Shown piece by piece: positions 15,203 to 22,929 of a stretch of 22,944 bases of DNA. A program made the position numbers and the translations under genes. Where the stretch lies: NCBI GenBank assembly GCA_049318685.1, contig JBMOFW010000019.1:1-22944 (forward strand), in the 5' to 3' direction. The notes beneath the pieces were generated by a model, which was not told the DNA's origin, ran no database searches, and saw only the letters and a list, made by a program, of their open reading frames with translations. Position 1 is the first letter of the stretch; each line of letters starts with the position of its first letter. Source of the DNA: JAIXWP01 sp049318685 (lineage in GTDB: Bacteria; Bacteroidota; Bacteroidia; Flavobacteriales_D; Sanyastnellaceae).

Positions 15203-17257
15203 ATGTATGGAATAATTTCCGGCAACAGAGAAGGTAAGGCGAGAAAGGTCTACATCAACACGGCCTTGGTGGGTGTGATTTTTACATTGGTCAATCCGAT
15301 AATTTATGTTTGTCTTTTTCATGTCGGTCAATTTCAGTGGGGCATTATCGCTTTTGGTTTTGCCATTTCCATTACCGCGTATTGGATAGGAAAAAGTGCG
15401 CGTTTTGAAAATGCGTTCGTTTTTCGTTGGATGGAATGGTATTTTTTATTGTACTCAATCCACCTTGTGATATTGGCCGGATGCAATCAGTTCTCGATAC
15501 TCTATTTAATGAATCTCGTTTTTGGGGTGCACCTGTGCTCTCTTTCTTTTCGAAGACGTCACGCTGTTATTTTGTACCTGGTATTGGTTGGTTTGTGCTG
15601 GCAATTGACCATTTGGCTCAATAAGGAACTAACTTTTGATGAACAAAAGCCATTGGCATTGATTGCTTTTTTCTCGGGGTTGGTAGAGTTTTTTTTGGCC
15701 ACCGCGAAATTGAAAGTGGTAAAACATATGCGTTTGCATCGCGGCCTCTTGTTGGCGCTTTCACACAAAACGGAGAACGCTATTTTCTTGACCAATACCT
15801 CGGGTGAAATTATCGATATCAATAAAAGGGCAATAGACTTATTTCAATATTCTGTCGATGAATTGTTCAATTCAGATTTTGGTCAATTGAGAAAAGTACC
15901 ATTGACGGCGGCGGAGGTTGAGCATGGTTTGGCGCGATTGGCCAATAATCAGTTTTGGATTCAAGATGTGGAATTGGTGAAGAATAATGGTGATACGATT
16001 CCAACGCATATATCTATAGGTCAAATTGAAAATGAAGGTATGCGCTATCTTGTCTATCGGGTGCGAGATACTACGGAGGAAATTCGGATGCGATCAGATT
16101 TGATTGCGGCAAAGGAAAAGGCCGAAGAAGCCGCCGTGATGAAAGCGCAATTCTTAGCTACCATGAGCCACGAAATTCGCACACCGCTCAATGGTGTCAT
16201 TGGTATGGCTAGTTTGCTACAACAAACAAAACTGGATTTTAAACAAAAGGAATTTGCAGATACCATACAAAAGAGTGGAGCAAGCCTTATGGTATTGATC
16301 AATGATATTTTGGATTTCTCTAAACTGGAGCAAGGCAAAATGGAATTGAAGGAAGACCGGGTGGATATTCGTGAAAGCATAACGGATGTTATCGATATAC
16401 TCCGATCAACTGCACAAGTGAAAGGATTACATATATATATAGATGTAGATAATGCGATTGCCAACTACGTTTTAATTGATGAGTTAAGATTGCGGCAGGT
16501 GCTCTTGAATTTTTTGGGCAACGCGATCAAATTCACCGAAACGGGCTCAGTTAAACTGGTCGTTCGATTGGTCAAACTTGTAGAGCAAAAAGTTGAGCTT
16601 GAATTTATCGTCGAAGACACGGGCATCGGTATAGCACAAGATTGCTTGGATCGACTTTTTCGATCTTTTTCACAGGTAGACGCCTCACATTCGCGAAAAT
16701 TTGGGGGCACTGGACTGGGCTTAGCCATTTCAAAACAGCTGGTTGAATTAATGGGTGGAACGGTGAAAGTGGAAAGCCAAATTGGCGTGGGGTCAAAATT
16801 TAGTTTTACCATTCAAGCCTCCACAAATAGCGATACCATTTCATCTGAAATGAATACGATAGAAGAATGGGATCCGAAGGCACATCAGCATTTACGTATT
16901 TTGATCGCCGAAGATAATTTCGTCAATCAAAAAGTGTTGGAGAACATGCTTCAAAACCTGGGATTGCAAGCGGATTTGGCGGCAAATGGAATCGAAGTGG
17001 TTGAAATGCAAAATGCCCATTCCTATGATTTGATTTTTATGGATGTACAAATGCCGATGATGGATGGCATTCAAGCGTGTCGAACCCTGAGAGCTCAATC
17101 TGAGAATCAGCCTTACATTGTGGCTATGACGGCCAATCATACCAATAAGGATAGGGATAATTGTATGGAAGCCGGAATGAACCATTTTATATCCAAACCC
17201 TTTGTCATTGAACAGGTTCAGTCTGTTTTTTTAGGACTCAAGGAATCAAATAGTTAG
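15203..17257 (+). CDS. hybrid sensor histidine kinase (6 TM, PAS, HisKA, HATPase_c, REC)
   Basis: 684 residues. The first ~170 residues contain about six hydrophobic segments (around 17-38, 47-64, 80-95, 97-113, 121-139, 151-168) that form the membrane sensor. A PAS domain follows (about 184-295, with SGEIIDINKRAIDLFQYS), then a short coiled linker. HisKA has FLATMSHEIRTPLNGVIG with phospho-His H323. HATPase_c keeps the N box NFLGNAIKF (N440), the G1 box VEDTGIGIA and the G2 box FGGTGLGLAIS. The C-terminal receiver begins at LRILIAEDN, with phospho-acceptor D614 (IFMDVQMPMMDG), MTAN and the conserved Lys in SKPF. All catalytic residues are intact. A kinase of this type passes phosphate His to Asp internally and then usually to an Hpt protein; none is in the window. 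It is followed 59 bp later by its degenerate relative. Confidence 0.95.
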   Translation: MYGIISGNREGKARKVYINTALVGVIFTLVNPIIYVCLFHVGQFQWGIIAFGFAISITAYWIGKSARFENAFVFRWMEWYFLLYSIHLVILAGCNQFSILYLMNLVFGVHLCSLSFRRRHAVILYLVLVGLCWQLTIWLNKELTFDEQKPLALIAFFSGLVEFFLATAKLKVVKHMRLHRGLLLALSHKTENAIFLTNTSGEIIDINKRAIDLFQYSVDELFNSDFGQLRKVPLTAAEVEHGLARLANNQFWIQDVELVKNNGDTIPTHISIGQIENEGMRYLVYRVRDTTEEIRMRSDLIAAKEKAEEAAVMKAQFLATMSHEIRTPLNGVIGMASLLQQTKLDFKQKEFADTIQKSGASLMVLINDILDFSKLEQGKMELKEDRVDIRESITDVIDILRSTAQVKGLHIYIDVDNAIANYVLIDELRLRQVLLNFLGNAIKFTETGSVKLVVRLVKLVEQKVELEFIVEDTGIGIAQDCLDRLFRSFSQVDASHSRKFGGTGLGLAISKQLVELMGGTVKVESQIGVGSKFSFTIQASTNSDTISSEMNTIEEWDPKAHQHLRILIAEDNFVNQKVLENMLQNLGLQADLAANGIEVVEMQNAHSYDLIFMDVQMPMMDGIQACRTLRAQSENQPYIVAMTANHTNKDRDNCMEAGMNHFISKPFVIEQVQSVFLGLKESNS

Positions 17258-17276
17258 ATCGTTTTAGGTTTTTCAT

Positions 17277-17308
17277 TATATTTGTGAAAACCCTTGACGC
17301 GCAGCGTC
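17277..17308 (+). promoter_or_regulatory. candidate promoter minus-7 box and 5' hairpin between the two kinase-like genes
   Basis: TATATTTG at 17277-17284 is a perfect TAnnTTTG match, 32 bp before the ATG at 17317. No clear TTG at the minus-33 position. Immediately downstream, GACGC-GCA-GCGTC (17296-17308) could form a small hairpin at or near the 5' end of the transcript. This suggests the second gene can be expressed independently of the first. Confidence 0.4.
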
Positions 17309-17316
17309 GCTGATTT

Positions 17317-19431
17317 ATGAATTTTTCGTCGAAACCTAGGATCTATGTATTTGTATCTTTTGTCATGGTTTTGCTTGCGGCAGGCCTGATTGGGATTTAC
17401 AAATCCAATGCGATTACCGAAGAAAAATTAAATGAAATCATGGCTACCTCCCGTCAGCGGGCCTTAGCCTTTGAAGCCATCTCATTGCTTTCAAAAGGTA
17501 ATCTTAAAGGTGAAGGACACTTCATTGATAGTCTTGAGAGAAAGAATATTCAATTGGTTATTGGCAAAATGGAGGCCCTCCAAAAAGCCTTAGTCAACGG
17601 TGATGAACTGTATCAAATTCCATTTACAAAAAGTCAAGAGCTAACCGAGAAAATCATCAGAACCTCACCATTGCTCATATCGAGTTATGATAGACTTAAC
17701 GCAATGTTGCATCTCAATGGTGTTTGGAATACCATTGATGCAAATAAATCGGCTATTGAGTTGGAGGAATATGCAAGCAAAATGGGGGATGTAACTGCAC
17801 TCATTATCCAAGAGAGCGAGGAAGCGAGAGCTTTTGCAAATACGTTTTTTTTCCTATTGGTCGTTGTGGGGGCTTTGATCTTGTTTGGCGTTTATTTTAT
17901 CGCAATTAAGCCACTTAGTGTTCGCCTGTCGAACTCAGAGAAAGTCTACGAGGATGCTATTTTAGAATTCCAAAAAGTCCGTCAACGTTGGGCGGATAGC
18001 CTCATTAGTTTAAGCCAACAGTTTCGAATCCCGGCGTTCGGATTCCAGGATTCTTTAAACAAACTGAGTCGTGGTGAGATGAATGAACGCCAAAAAGGCG
18101 AAGTCATTTTTCAGTTAGAATCTTCTGCTGATTTTGTACAAGAACTCATTGAGAACATCAGAATGATTGCAGAAATGGAATCAAATGGGTTCCAATCGCA
18201 TAAATCGGTCATCGATTTAAAGAGCTTTTTGAATAGCACCATTGCACAAGTTCAAAACATTTTCGGAGGAGGGAAATACACCATTGGCTTGGATATTTCA
18301 GACCGCATTCCAGGAAGTCTCATGCAGGACCAACAATTGCTTCATCACACAATTATTCAAGTATTGTCTTATCGGTTAGTGGTGCTGAAACAAACGGATT
18401 TGATGTTGCGTGTTGAGCTCCTGAATTCCGATGCAGGCTTGATGCAATTGAAATTTTCCGTTGAGGGAAAATCAGAACAAAACACGGTCTTTTCCGATTC
18501 GCATTTATTAATGAATGATAAATCTGGATTGGATATTACCAAGAAATTCGTCGAGAAAATTGGTGGACGATTCTCAAACGAGAACGAGGCAACTTCGTTT
18601 ACTGTTGTTTTTGAATCATCAGCATCACAAGACTCTACGGATATTACAAAGCTTAAAGGGCTGAAAGCAGCCATGTTTCTTTCCGATGAAATCAATCAAT
18701 CGATGCTCAAAAAGCAGCTCACCAATTGGGGAGTCTATGCTGTGCCATTTTCGATCATTGGAACCGCTGATGAGTTAGAAGCAGCGCTACAGAAATATGA
18801 TTTTTGTATTGCAGATAGTGCTTTTTTACTGAAGGATGATGGCTATGCAATCAAGCTAATCAACCGATTTAGTTTTGAAAAACCTCCCGTTTTTTTCGTG
18901 CTCAGTACGGACGAAAACCGGGTGCATTTGACACATAGTTTCGTAAGGGGGATTTTGCGTGATCCGATCGAATTGGAAGAATTGTTGTCTGTGCTGTTGA
19001 GTTTTGCAGCAAATGTGGGCCCGAATAGATTGATGCAAGCTTCATCCAATTCCAAACCCAATAGTAAACTCAACTTCTTGGTATGTTATCAGGATGATTT
19101 AGAACGAGTGAAGGCACAAAGAAATGTCAAGTTGTTGGGTTATCGATGCGATGTGGCTGGAACACATGAAGAGGCCATCGCTTCATTGGGCCTCAATCAA
19201 TACAATGTCCTCGTTGCTGAATCCAAGTTTTTTTCAGATCCAAGTTCTGCATTAAAAAAGAAATTGAAGCAATTGAATGCGAAAGGCAGCAAAATGGTCG
19301 TGATAGAAATCAATGACTCCGGCGCGCTTGCCTTGAATAGCAAAGACGGAGGCCTCATTGATCAGGCCATTTCAAAGAGCCTTGGTGTAAAAGAGGTACA
19401 ATCTGTGGTTGACGAATGGTTTGAGGTTTAG
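17317..19431 (+). CDS. degenerate hybrid histidine kinase-like membrane protein (predicted pseudokinase)
   Basis: 704 residues. TM1 is at about 8-27 and TM2 at about 177-198, flanking a ~148-residue, probably helical periplasmic region. The DHp-like segment 225-292 aligns with the neighbouring kinase: MSHEIRTPLNG corresponds to LSQQFRIPAFG, keeping Ser, Arg, Pro and Gly but replacing the phospho-His by Q234. In the ATPase-like part (about 300-436) the N-box Asn is Y352, the G1 Asp is G383, the ATP lid is shortened and GTGLGL is replaced by KSGLDI. Two receiver-like domains follow. REC1 (about 446-565) keeps acidic D457/E458 and D500 but has R548 for Lys. REC2 (about 584-700) has E635 where the phospho-Asp should be. 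The gene is intact, with no stop or frameshift. It most likely acts as a non-catalytic adaptor or regulator of the upstream kinase or another partner (inference). Confidence 0.85.
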   Translation: MNFSSKPRIYVFVSFVMVLLAAGLIGIYKSNAITEEKLNEIMATSRQRALAFEAISLLSKGNLKGEGHFIDSLERKNIQLVIGKMEALQKALVNGDELYQIPFTKSQELTEKIIRTSPLLISSYDRLNAMLHLNGVWNTIDANKSAIELEEYASKMGDVTALIIQESEEARAFANTFFFLLVVVGALILFGVYFIAIKPLSVRLSNSEKVYEDAILEFQKVRQRWADSLISLSQQFRIPAFGFQDSLNKLSRGEMNERQKGEVIFQLESSADFVQELIENIRMIAEMESNGFQSHKSVIDLKSFLNSTIAQVQNIFGGGKYTIGLDISDRIPGSLMQDQQLLHHTIIQVLSYRLVVLKQTDLMLRVELLNSDAGLMQLKFSVEGKSEQNTVFSDSHLLMNDKSGLDITKKFVEKIGGRFSNENEATSFTVVFESSASQDSTDITKLKGLKAAMFLSDEINQSMLKKQLTNWGVYAVPFSIIGTADELEAALQKYDFCIADSAFLLKDDGYAIKLINRFSFEKPPVFFVLSTDENRVHLTHSFVRGILRDPIELEELLSVLLSFAANVGPNRLMQASSNSKPNSKLNFLVCYQDDLERVKAQRNVKLLGYRCDVAGTHEEAIASLGLNQYNVLVAESKFFSDPSSALKKKLKQLNAKGSKMVVIEINDSGALALNSKDGGLIDQAISKSLGVKEVQSVVDEWFEV

Positions 19432-20447
19432 TGGATATTATTTTCATTGGCCCATCTACGATAAGCCGCGGCATTTTTCATGTGTTCAGTATCGCTTGAA
19501 GTAAAATCATGAAATCCTGTTGCATTTGGCTGTGCGCACATAAATATGTAGCGATGCATTGGAGCATTTAAAACGGCGTCAATGTATTTGGCCTCGGTAA
19601 AAAAAATCGGGCCTGGAGGAAGGCCAACATGTTTGTAGGTGTTGTACGGACTTTCATTCTCCAAATATTGAGAACCCCTGAGACGTTTAACCCCTTTCAG
19701 TTGGTTGGCAAAAATGACGGTTGGATCTGCCTGAAGTTTTTGATTTTTTTCGAGTCGATTGAGATATAAGCGCGCAATTTTTCCGGCTTCTTCAAATTGA
19801 ACCGTTTCTCCTTTCACTATGGAGGCTAATACGCCCACTTCCGCTACACTTAAGCCCAATTTTTGCGCCTTTGTTTTTCGCTCTGCCGTCCAGAACTTGG
19901 TATATTCTTTTTCCATGCGACTTAGAAAGTCTTCGCAAGATACGGTCCAGAAAAATTCATACGAATTAGGGAAAATAAGCGTACCCACATTCATTTCATT
20001 TAAGCCATAGCGATCGAGCAAATTTTTATCTAGCAAGGTTTGCATAAACGCCGTGGAATCAAATTGGAGTTGTTTGTCGAGTTTTGCGGCCAATTGATAA
20101 ATCGTGCGCACACCGTCAACAGATACCAAAACAGGTGTTTGGTCGCCTGATCGGAGCATATTAATGAGTTTTTCTGAACTCATGCCTTTTGCAATGACAT
20201 ATCTGCCGAGCTTGGCGGATTCGAATCGCTTAAGGCGCATGGTTAATTCCAACTCTTCCGGATTTTGGATAATAGAGTCTTTCATTAATGCTGCGATCAG
20301 TTCTTCTTTGCTGAGGCTCTTTTCGATATAAATAACTTTCTTATTTCCGTTAAAATAACCAACGGCAACTTGCGCATTGCGGAAATAGTAGACTGCAGCG
20401 ACCACGAGTGCGGCGAGAATACCTAAGATGATCAAGAATTTTTTCAT
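19428..20447 (-). CDS. mltG: endolytic transglycosylase MltG (YceG-like)
   Basis: A 339-residue inner-membrane lytic transglycosylase that cuts nascent glycan strands and helps end peptidoglycan polymerisation. One N-terminal TM anchor (about 3-22, FLIILGILAALVVAAVYYF) is followed by a LysM-like region and the YceG catalytic domain. Key segments are LIFPNSYEFFW, VLASIVKGETVQFEEAGKIA with catalytic Glu E214, LYLNRLEKNQKLQADPTVIF, and YNTYKHVGLPPGPI. The family usually reads ASIVEKET; here it is ASIVKGET, with the second Glu kept. The start codon overlaps the GNAT stop by 4 nt (ATGA), so translation is coupled. The stop overlaps the stop of the convergent pseudokinase by 3 bases. Confidence 0.95.
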   Translation of the reverse strand: MKKFLIILGILAALVVAAVYYFRNAQVAVGYFNGNKKVIYIEKSLSKEELIAALMKDSIIQNPEELELTMRLKRFESAKLGRYVIAKGMSSEKLINMLRSGDQTPVLVSVDGVRTIYQLAAKLDKQLQFDSTAFMQTLLDKNLLDRYGLNEMNVGTLIFPNSYEFFWTVSCEDFLSRMEKEYTKFWTAERKTKAQKLGLSVAEVGVLASIVKGETVQFEEAGKIARLYLNRLEKNQKLQADPTVIFANQLKGVKRLRGSQYLENESPYNTYKHVGLPPGPIFFTEAKYIDAVLNAPMHRYIFMCAQPNATGFHDFTSSDTEHMKNAAAYRRWANENNIH

Positions 20448-20950
20448 GAAAATGAAAGACTACGCGTAAATTTTAAAGCTCTTTTATTTTTGAAAAATTG
20501 CGCTCCATTCGGCGAGAAGCCAGCTTTTTCAAATAATTGAATACTCGGTAAATTATCTACATGAATCAAACAATGCAAGGTTTTCAATCCGAGTGATTCA
20601 CTTGCAAATTTGGCGAAAATTTCGATGGCTTGATGCGCAAAACCTCGCTTTCTGTTGCGATGATCGGCTATCAAAATTCCGATCCCAACGGATTTGTTGT
20701 TCGCGTCATACTCAAATAAGTCTAATGCCCCAATGGGTTGATCATCGCGTTTGGAGCAGATCATCCAACGCATTTGGTTGTCTTCAAAAACATTTTTGCT
20801 TTGTTGAATAAATTGATGAATATCTTCTTCCGTAAACGGGCCGGGCACTCCGGTAACGGGCCAGAATTCAGGATTGTTTTCCCATTCTAAGATTATTCGC
20901 AGATCACGCGATAGGACCGGTCTTAAGTAAATGGTTTCTCCGACAATCAT
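20444..20950 (-). CDS. GNAT-family N-acetyltransferase (RimJ/RimL/SpeG type)
   Basis: A 168-residue cytoplasmic acetyl-CoA-dependent transferase. It begins with the IYLRPVLSRDLRIILEWENN strand-helix typical of Acetyltransf_3 proteins. Motif A, the pyrophosphate-binding loop, is visible in IADHRNRKRGFAHQAIEIF, and motif B in CLIHVDNLPSIQLFEKAGF. The acceptor could be a protein N-terminus, a polyamine or a small amine; the sequence does not decide. It lies between a CoA-binding protein (3-bp gap upstream) and mltG (4-nt overlap downstream), forming a tight three-gene unit. Confidence 0.9.
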   Translation of the reverse strand: MIVGETIYLRPVLSRDLRIILEWENNPEFWPVTGVPGPFTEEDIHQFIQQSKNVFEDNQMRWMICSKRDDQPIGALDLFEYDANNKSVGIGILIADHRNRKRGFAHQAIEIFAKFASESLGLKTLHCLIHVDNLPSIQLFEKAGFSPNGAQFFKNKRALKFTRSLSFS

Positions 20951-20953
20951 GTC

Positions 20954-21328
20954 CTAATACTGATTGCTAGAAAGCATCACCAAGGTGCATCCGTCCACCA
21001 CCTCTATGGCCTTTTCCTCGAGTTTGGAGACAAGTTCCGGATTCCAAGTTCCCGGATTGAAGATGACCCGCTTTGGCTTTTTAGAAAGAATATAATCGTA
21101 CCATTCGATTTGATTGGATGGATTCAGGTAAAGCGTAATGGTATGTATTTCAGGTACGAGATTGCTGTCAGTGATAATACTCAAATCGTTGATATGGCCT
21201 GGCCTCAGGCCTACAGGAAAAACTGGATGTCCATACCGATGTAGTTTTTCCGTAGCCAAAAAGCTATATCGATCTGCCTTGGAAGAAGCACCCAAAACGA
21301 GCGTCGGAACTGGAGTTGTTGATGTCAT
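20954..21328 (-). CDS. CoA-binding domain protein (YccU-like, Rossmann fold)
   Basis: A 124-residue single-domain protein of the CoA_binding_2 type. It has the N-terminal nucleotide loop TLVLGASSKADRYSFLATEK, then GHPVFPVGL, TITLYLNPSNQ, KRVIFNPGTWNPEL and a C-terminal VVDGCTLVMLSSNQY. The NPG and late-Cys motifs are usual for the family. These proteins resemble the CoA-binding domain of succinyl-CoA synthetase and have no established reaction. It is the first gene of the unit with the GNAT and mltG genes. Start ATG at the complement of 21326-21328; 65 bp separate it from the divergent export gene. Confidence 0.88.
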   Translation of the reverse strand: MTSTTPVPTLVLGASSKADRYSFLATEKLHRYGHPVFPVGLRPGHINDLSIITDSNLVPEIHTITLYLNPSNQIEWYDYILSKKPKRVIFNPGTWNPELVSKLEEKAIEVVDGCTLVMLSSNQY

Positions 21329-21338
21329 TTAGATATTA

Positions 21339-21369
21339 TTGGCAGCACACAAACTTGTGCTTACCTTTG
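21339..21369 (+). promoter_or_regulatory. Bacteroidota-type promoter for the polysaccharide export operon, with an internal inverted repeat
   Basis: TTG at 21339-21341, a 20-bp spacer and TACCTTTG at 21362-21369 match the minus-33/minus-7 consensus, 24 bp before the ATG at 21394. Within the spacer, GCACA (21345-21349) and TGTGC (21356-21360) form a 5-bp inverted repeat separated by 6 bp. This is a possible regulator site placed to block or guide RNA polymerase. Confidence 0.55.
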
Positions 21370-21393
21370 AATCGGTAACGAAATTAAGCAATT

Positions 21394-22143
21394 ATGTTGA
21401 AATACGTATTGGGTCTGGCAGTAATTATCCTAGGATTGGCCTCGTGTAATGTCAATAAGGACCTCATGTTTAAAACGGATGTAACCTACGCTTTTGATAC
21501 GTTGTATGTCGATTCGACGGATGCAAATTTTATTCTCCGACCAAACGATATGCTTCAAGTGAATGTGTTCACCAATGAAGGAAGCATCATTTTTGAAGCG
21601 TCAACGAGTAGAGAATTGGTGTATGTCAATCGATTGGAAATCGTCTATGTGGTGCAAAGCGACGGATATGTCGAGTTGCCGATTCTCGGGCGCGTTTATG
21701 CCGACGGCAAGTCCATTTTTGAGTTTCAAGACTATGTGGAAGAGCTTTTGTCAAATCAATTTGTCAATCCATTGGCTCAAGTGCGTGTTCTCAATCGACG
21801 AGCGCTGCTCTTCAACGGTAACGCATCGCAGGGAACTGTAGTGCCATTGGTGAACCCTAATACCCGATTAATTGAAGTGATTGCAACCGGCGGGGGACTT
21901 GGAACAAGAGCGAATGCCTCGAAAATCAAGGTGATTCGATCTACCATGGAAGGCGATAAAGTGTATTTGGTCGATTTGTCAACCATTGAAGGGGTAGATC
22001 AAGCCAACATGATTGTTGAGAATGGTGACGTTATATATGTCGAATCGACAAGGGATAGAACACGTGAGGTGTTGAATGAGTTTACTCCCATCATTTCTTT
22101 GACTACTTCCGTATTGCTTCTTGCTAATCTTTTCGCTAATTAA
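21394..22143 (+). CDS. polysaccharide export outer-membrane lipoprotein (Wza/Poly_export-like)
   Basis: 249 residues. It has a lipoprotein signal MLKYVLGLAVIILGLAS with C18. The Poly_export domain (about 45-135) shows FILRPNDMLQVNVFTNEG, VVQSDGYVELPILGRVYADG and SNQFVNPLAQVRVLN. A SLBB-like domain (about 140-220) shows TRLIEVIATGGGLGTRANAS and VENGDVIYVES. A C-terminal hydrophobic segment (about 230-247, PIISLTTSVLLLANLF) could be the membrane-spanning helix of a Wza-type channel. It exports capsule or exopolysaccharide across the outer membrane with an inner-membrane Wzc-type partner, not present here. It is the first gene of an operon with rfbC, 6 bp downstream. Confidence 0.93.
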   Translation: MLKYVLGLAVIILGLASCNVNKDLMFKTDVTYAFDTLYVDSTDANFILRPNDMLQVNVFTNEGSIIFEASTSRELVYVNRLEIVYVVQSDGYVELPILGRVYADGKSIFEFQDYVEELLSNQFVNPLAQVRVLNRRALLFNGNASQGTVVPLVNPNTRLIEVIATGGGLGTRANASKIKVIRSTMEGDKVYLVDLSTIEGVDQANMIVENGDVIYVESTRDRTREVLNEFTPIISLTTSVLLLANLFAN

Positions 22144-22149
22144 TCGACT

Positions 22150-22698
22150 ATGAATCTTGTTCAAACGGAATTTCAAGGCTTGATGATCATCGAACCAAAC
22201 GTTTTCGGTGATGCAAGAGGCTATTTTTTTGAAGTATTCAATGAATCTCAATTTAGAGTCAAATCGGGACTCAATGTGACCTTTGTTCAAGATAATGAAA
22301 GCATGTCTTCCAAAGATGTGTTGCGCGGATTACATTTTCAAATTCCTCCGAAGTCGCAAGGTAAATTAGTGCGTGTTACCAAAGGGGCGGTGCTCGATGT
22401 GGTAGTCGATCTAAGAAAGACACAACCCACTTTTGGTCGTCATTATAAAGTCGTACTTAGTGCAGAAAACAAACGTCAGATGTACATACCGGAAGGCTTT
22501 GCTCATGGCTTTAAAGTACTCGAAGACGATACCATTTTCTCCTACAAATGCACCAATTATTATAGTAAAGAACATGAGCGTTCTTTGCTCTGGAATGACC
22601 CCGCGTTGGGCATCGATTGGGAAATAGAAAACCCCAATATTTCGGATAAAGACAAAGAAGGTCAGTTGATCTCCGATTTTACAGATATCTTTTTTTAA
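22150..22698 (+). CDS. rfbC: dTDP-4-dehydrorhamnose 3,5-epimerase
   Basis: A 182-residue cupin enzyme of dTDP-L-rhamnose synthesis, the usual length for the family. Signatures: FGDARGYFFEVFNES, VQDNESMSSKDVLRGLHFQ with catalytic His H62, GKLVRVTKGAVLDVVVDLRK, MYIPEGFAHGF, and FSYKCTNYY with Y132 at the catalytic Tyr position. The late NPNISDKDKEG contains D168 at about the place of the Asp that pairs with the His. It should be active. It makes rhamnose for the polysaccharide exported by the upstream gene. rfbA, rfbB and rfbD are not in the window. Confidence 0.96.
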   Translation: MNLVQTEFQGLMIIEPNVFGDARGYFFEVFNESQFRVKSGLNVTFVQDNESMSSKDVLRGLHFQIPPKSQGKLVRVTKGAVLDVVVDLRKTQPTFGRHYKVVLSAENKRQMYIPEGFAHGFKVLEDDTIFSYKCTNYYSKEHERSLLWNDPALGIDWEIENPNISDKDKEGQLISDFTDIFF

Positions 22699-22929
22699 AT
22701 GCTCATTCAGCGATTAATTCTCATCGCGGTTTATACTCTGCTCTTTTTTGCTTGGGGAAGCGCGCTGCGTTGGATAGAATCGAAATGGTCTTTGCTCAAA
22801 GATCAAAGCTTTACGCTATACTTTGCCTCCGTATTTGGCATTGCATTTTGCTTTGTCGACTTTCCATATTATGATTTTACCAGATTGGAATGGATTGGCA
22901 TTGGGGGAGGCAGGCAAGGAAACGGCTAG
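22699..22929 (+). CDS. short membrane protein ORF, possibly frameshifted 5' part of a larger gene
   Basis: The ATG directly follows the rfbC stop (TAAATG), so it is translationally coupled. The 76-residue product has two hydrophobic segments (about 4-23 and 40-57), then FPYYDFTRLEWIG and a glycine-rich end (IGIGGGRQGNG) before a stop at 22927-22929, 15 bases from the window end. The sudden low-complexity tail after a G5 run at 22903-22907 is suspicious: one extra G there would keep a frame open to the window end (GGRQARKRLGLNRR). It may be the start of a polysaccharide-operon membrane protein. I do not recognise a family. Confidence 0.45.
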   Translation: MLIQRLILIAVYTLLFFAWGSALRWIESKWSLLKDQSFTLYFASVFGIAFCFVDFPYYDFTRLEWIGIGGGRQGNG

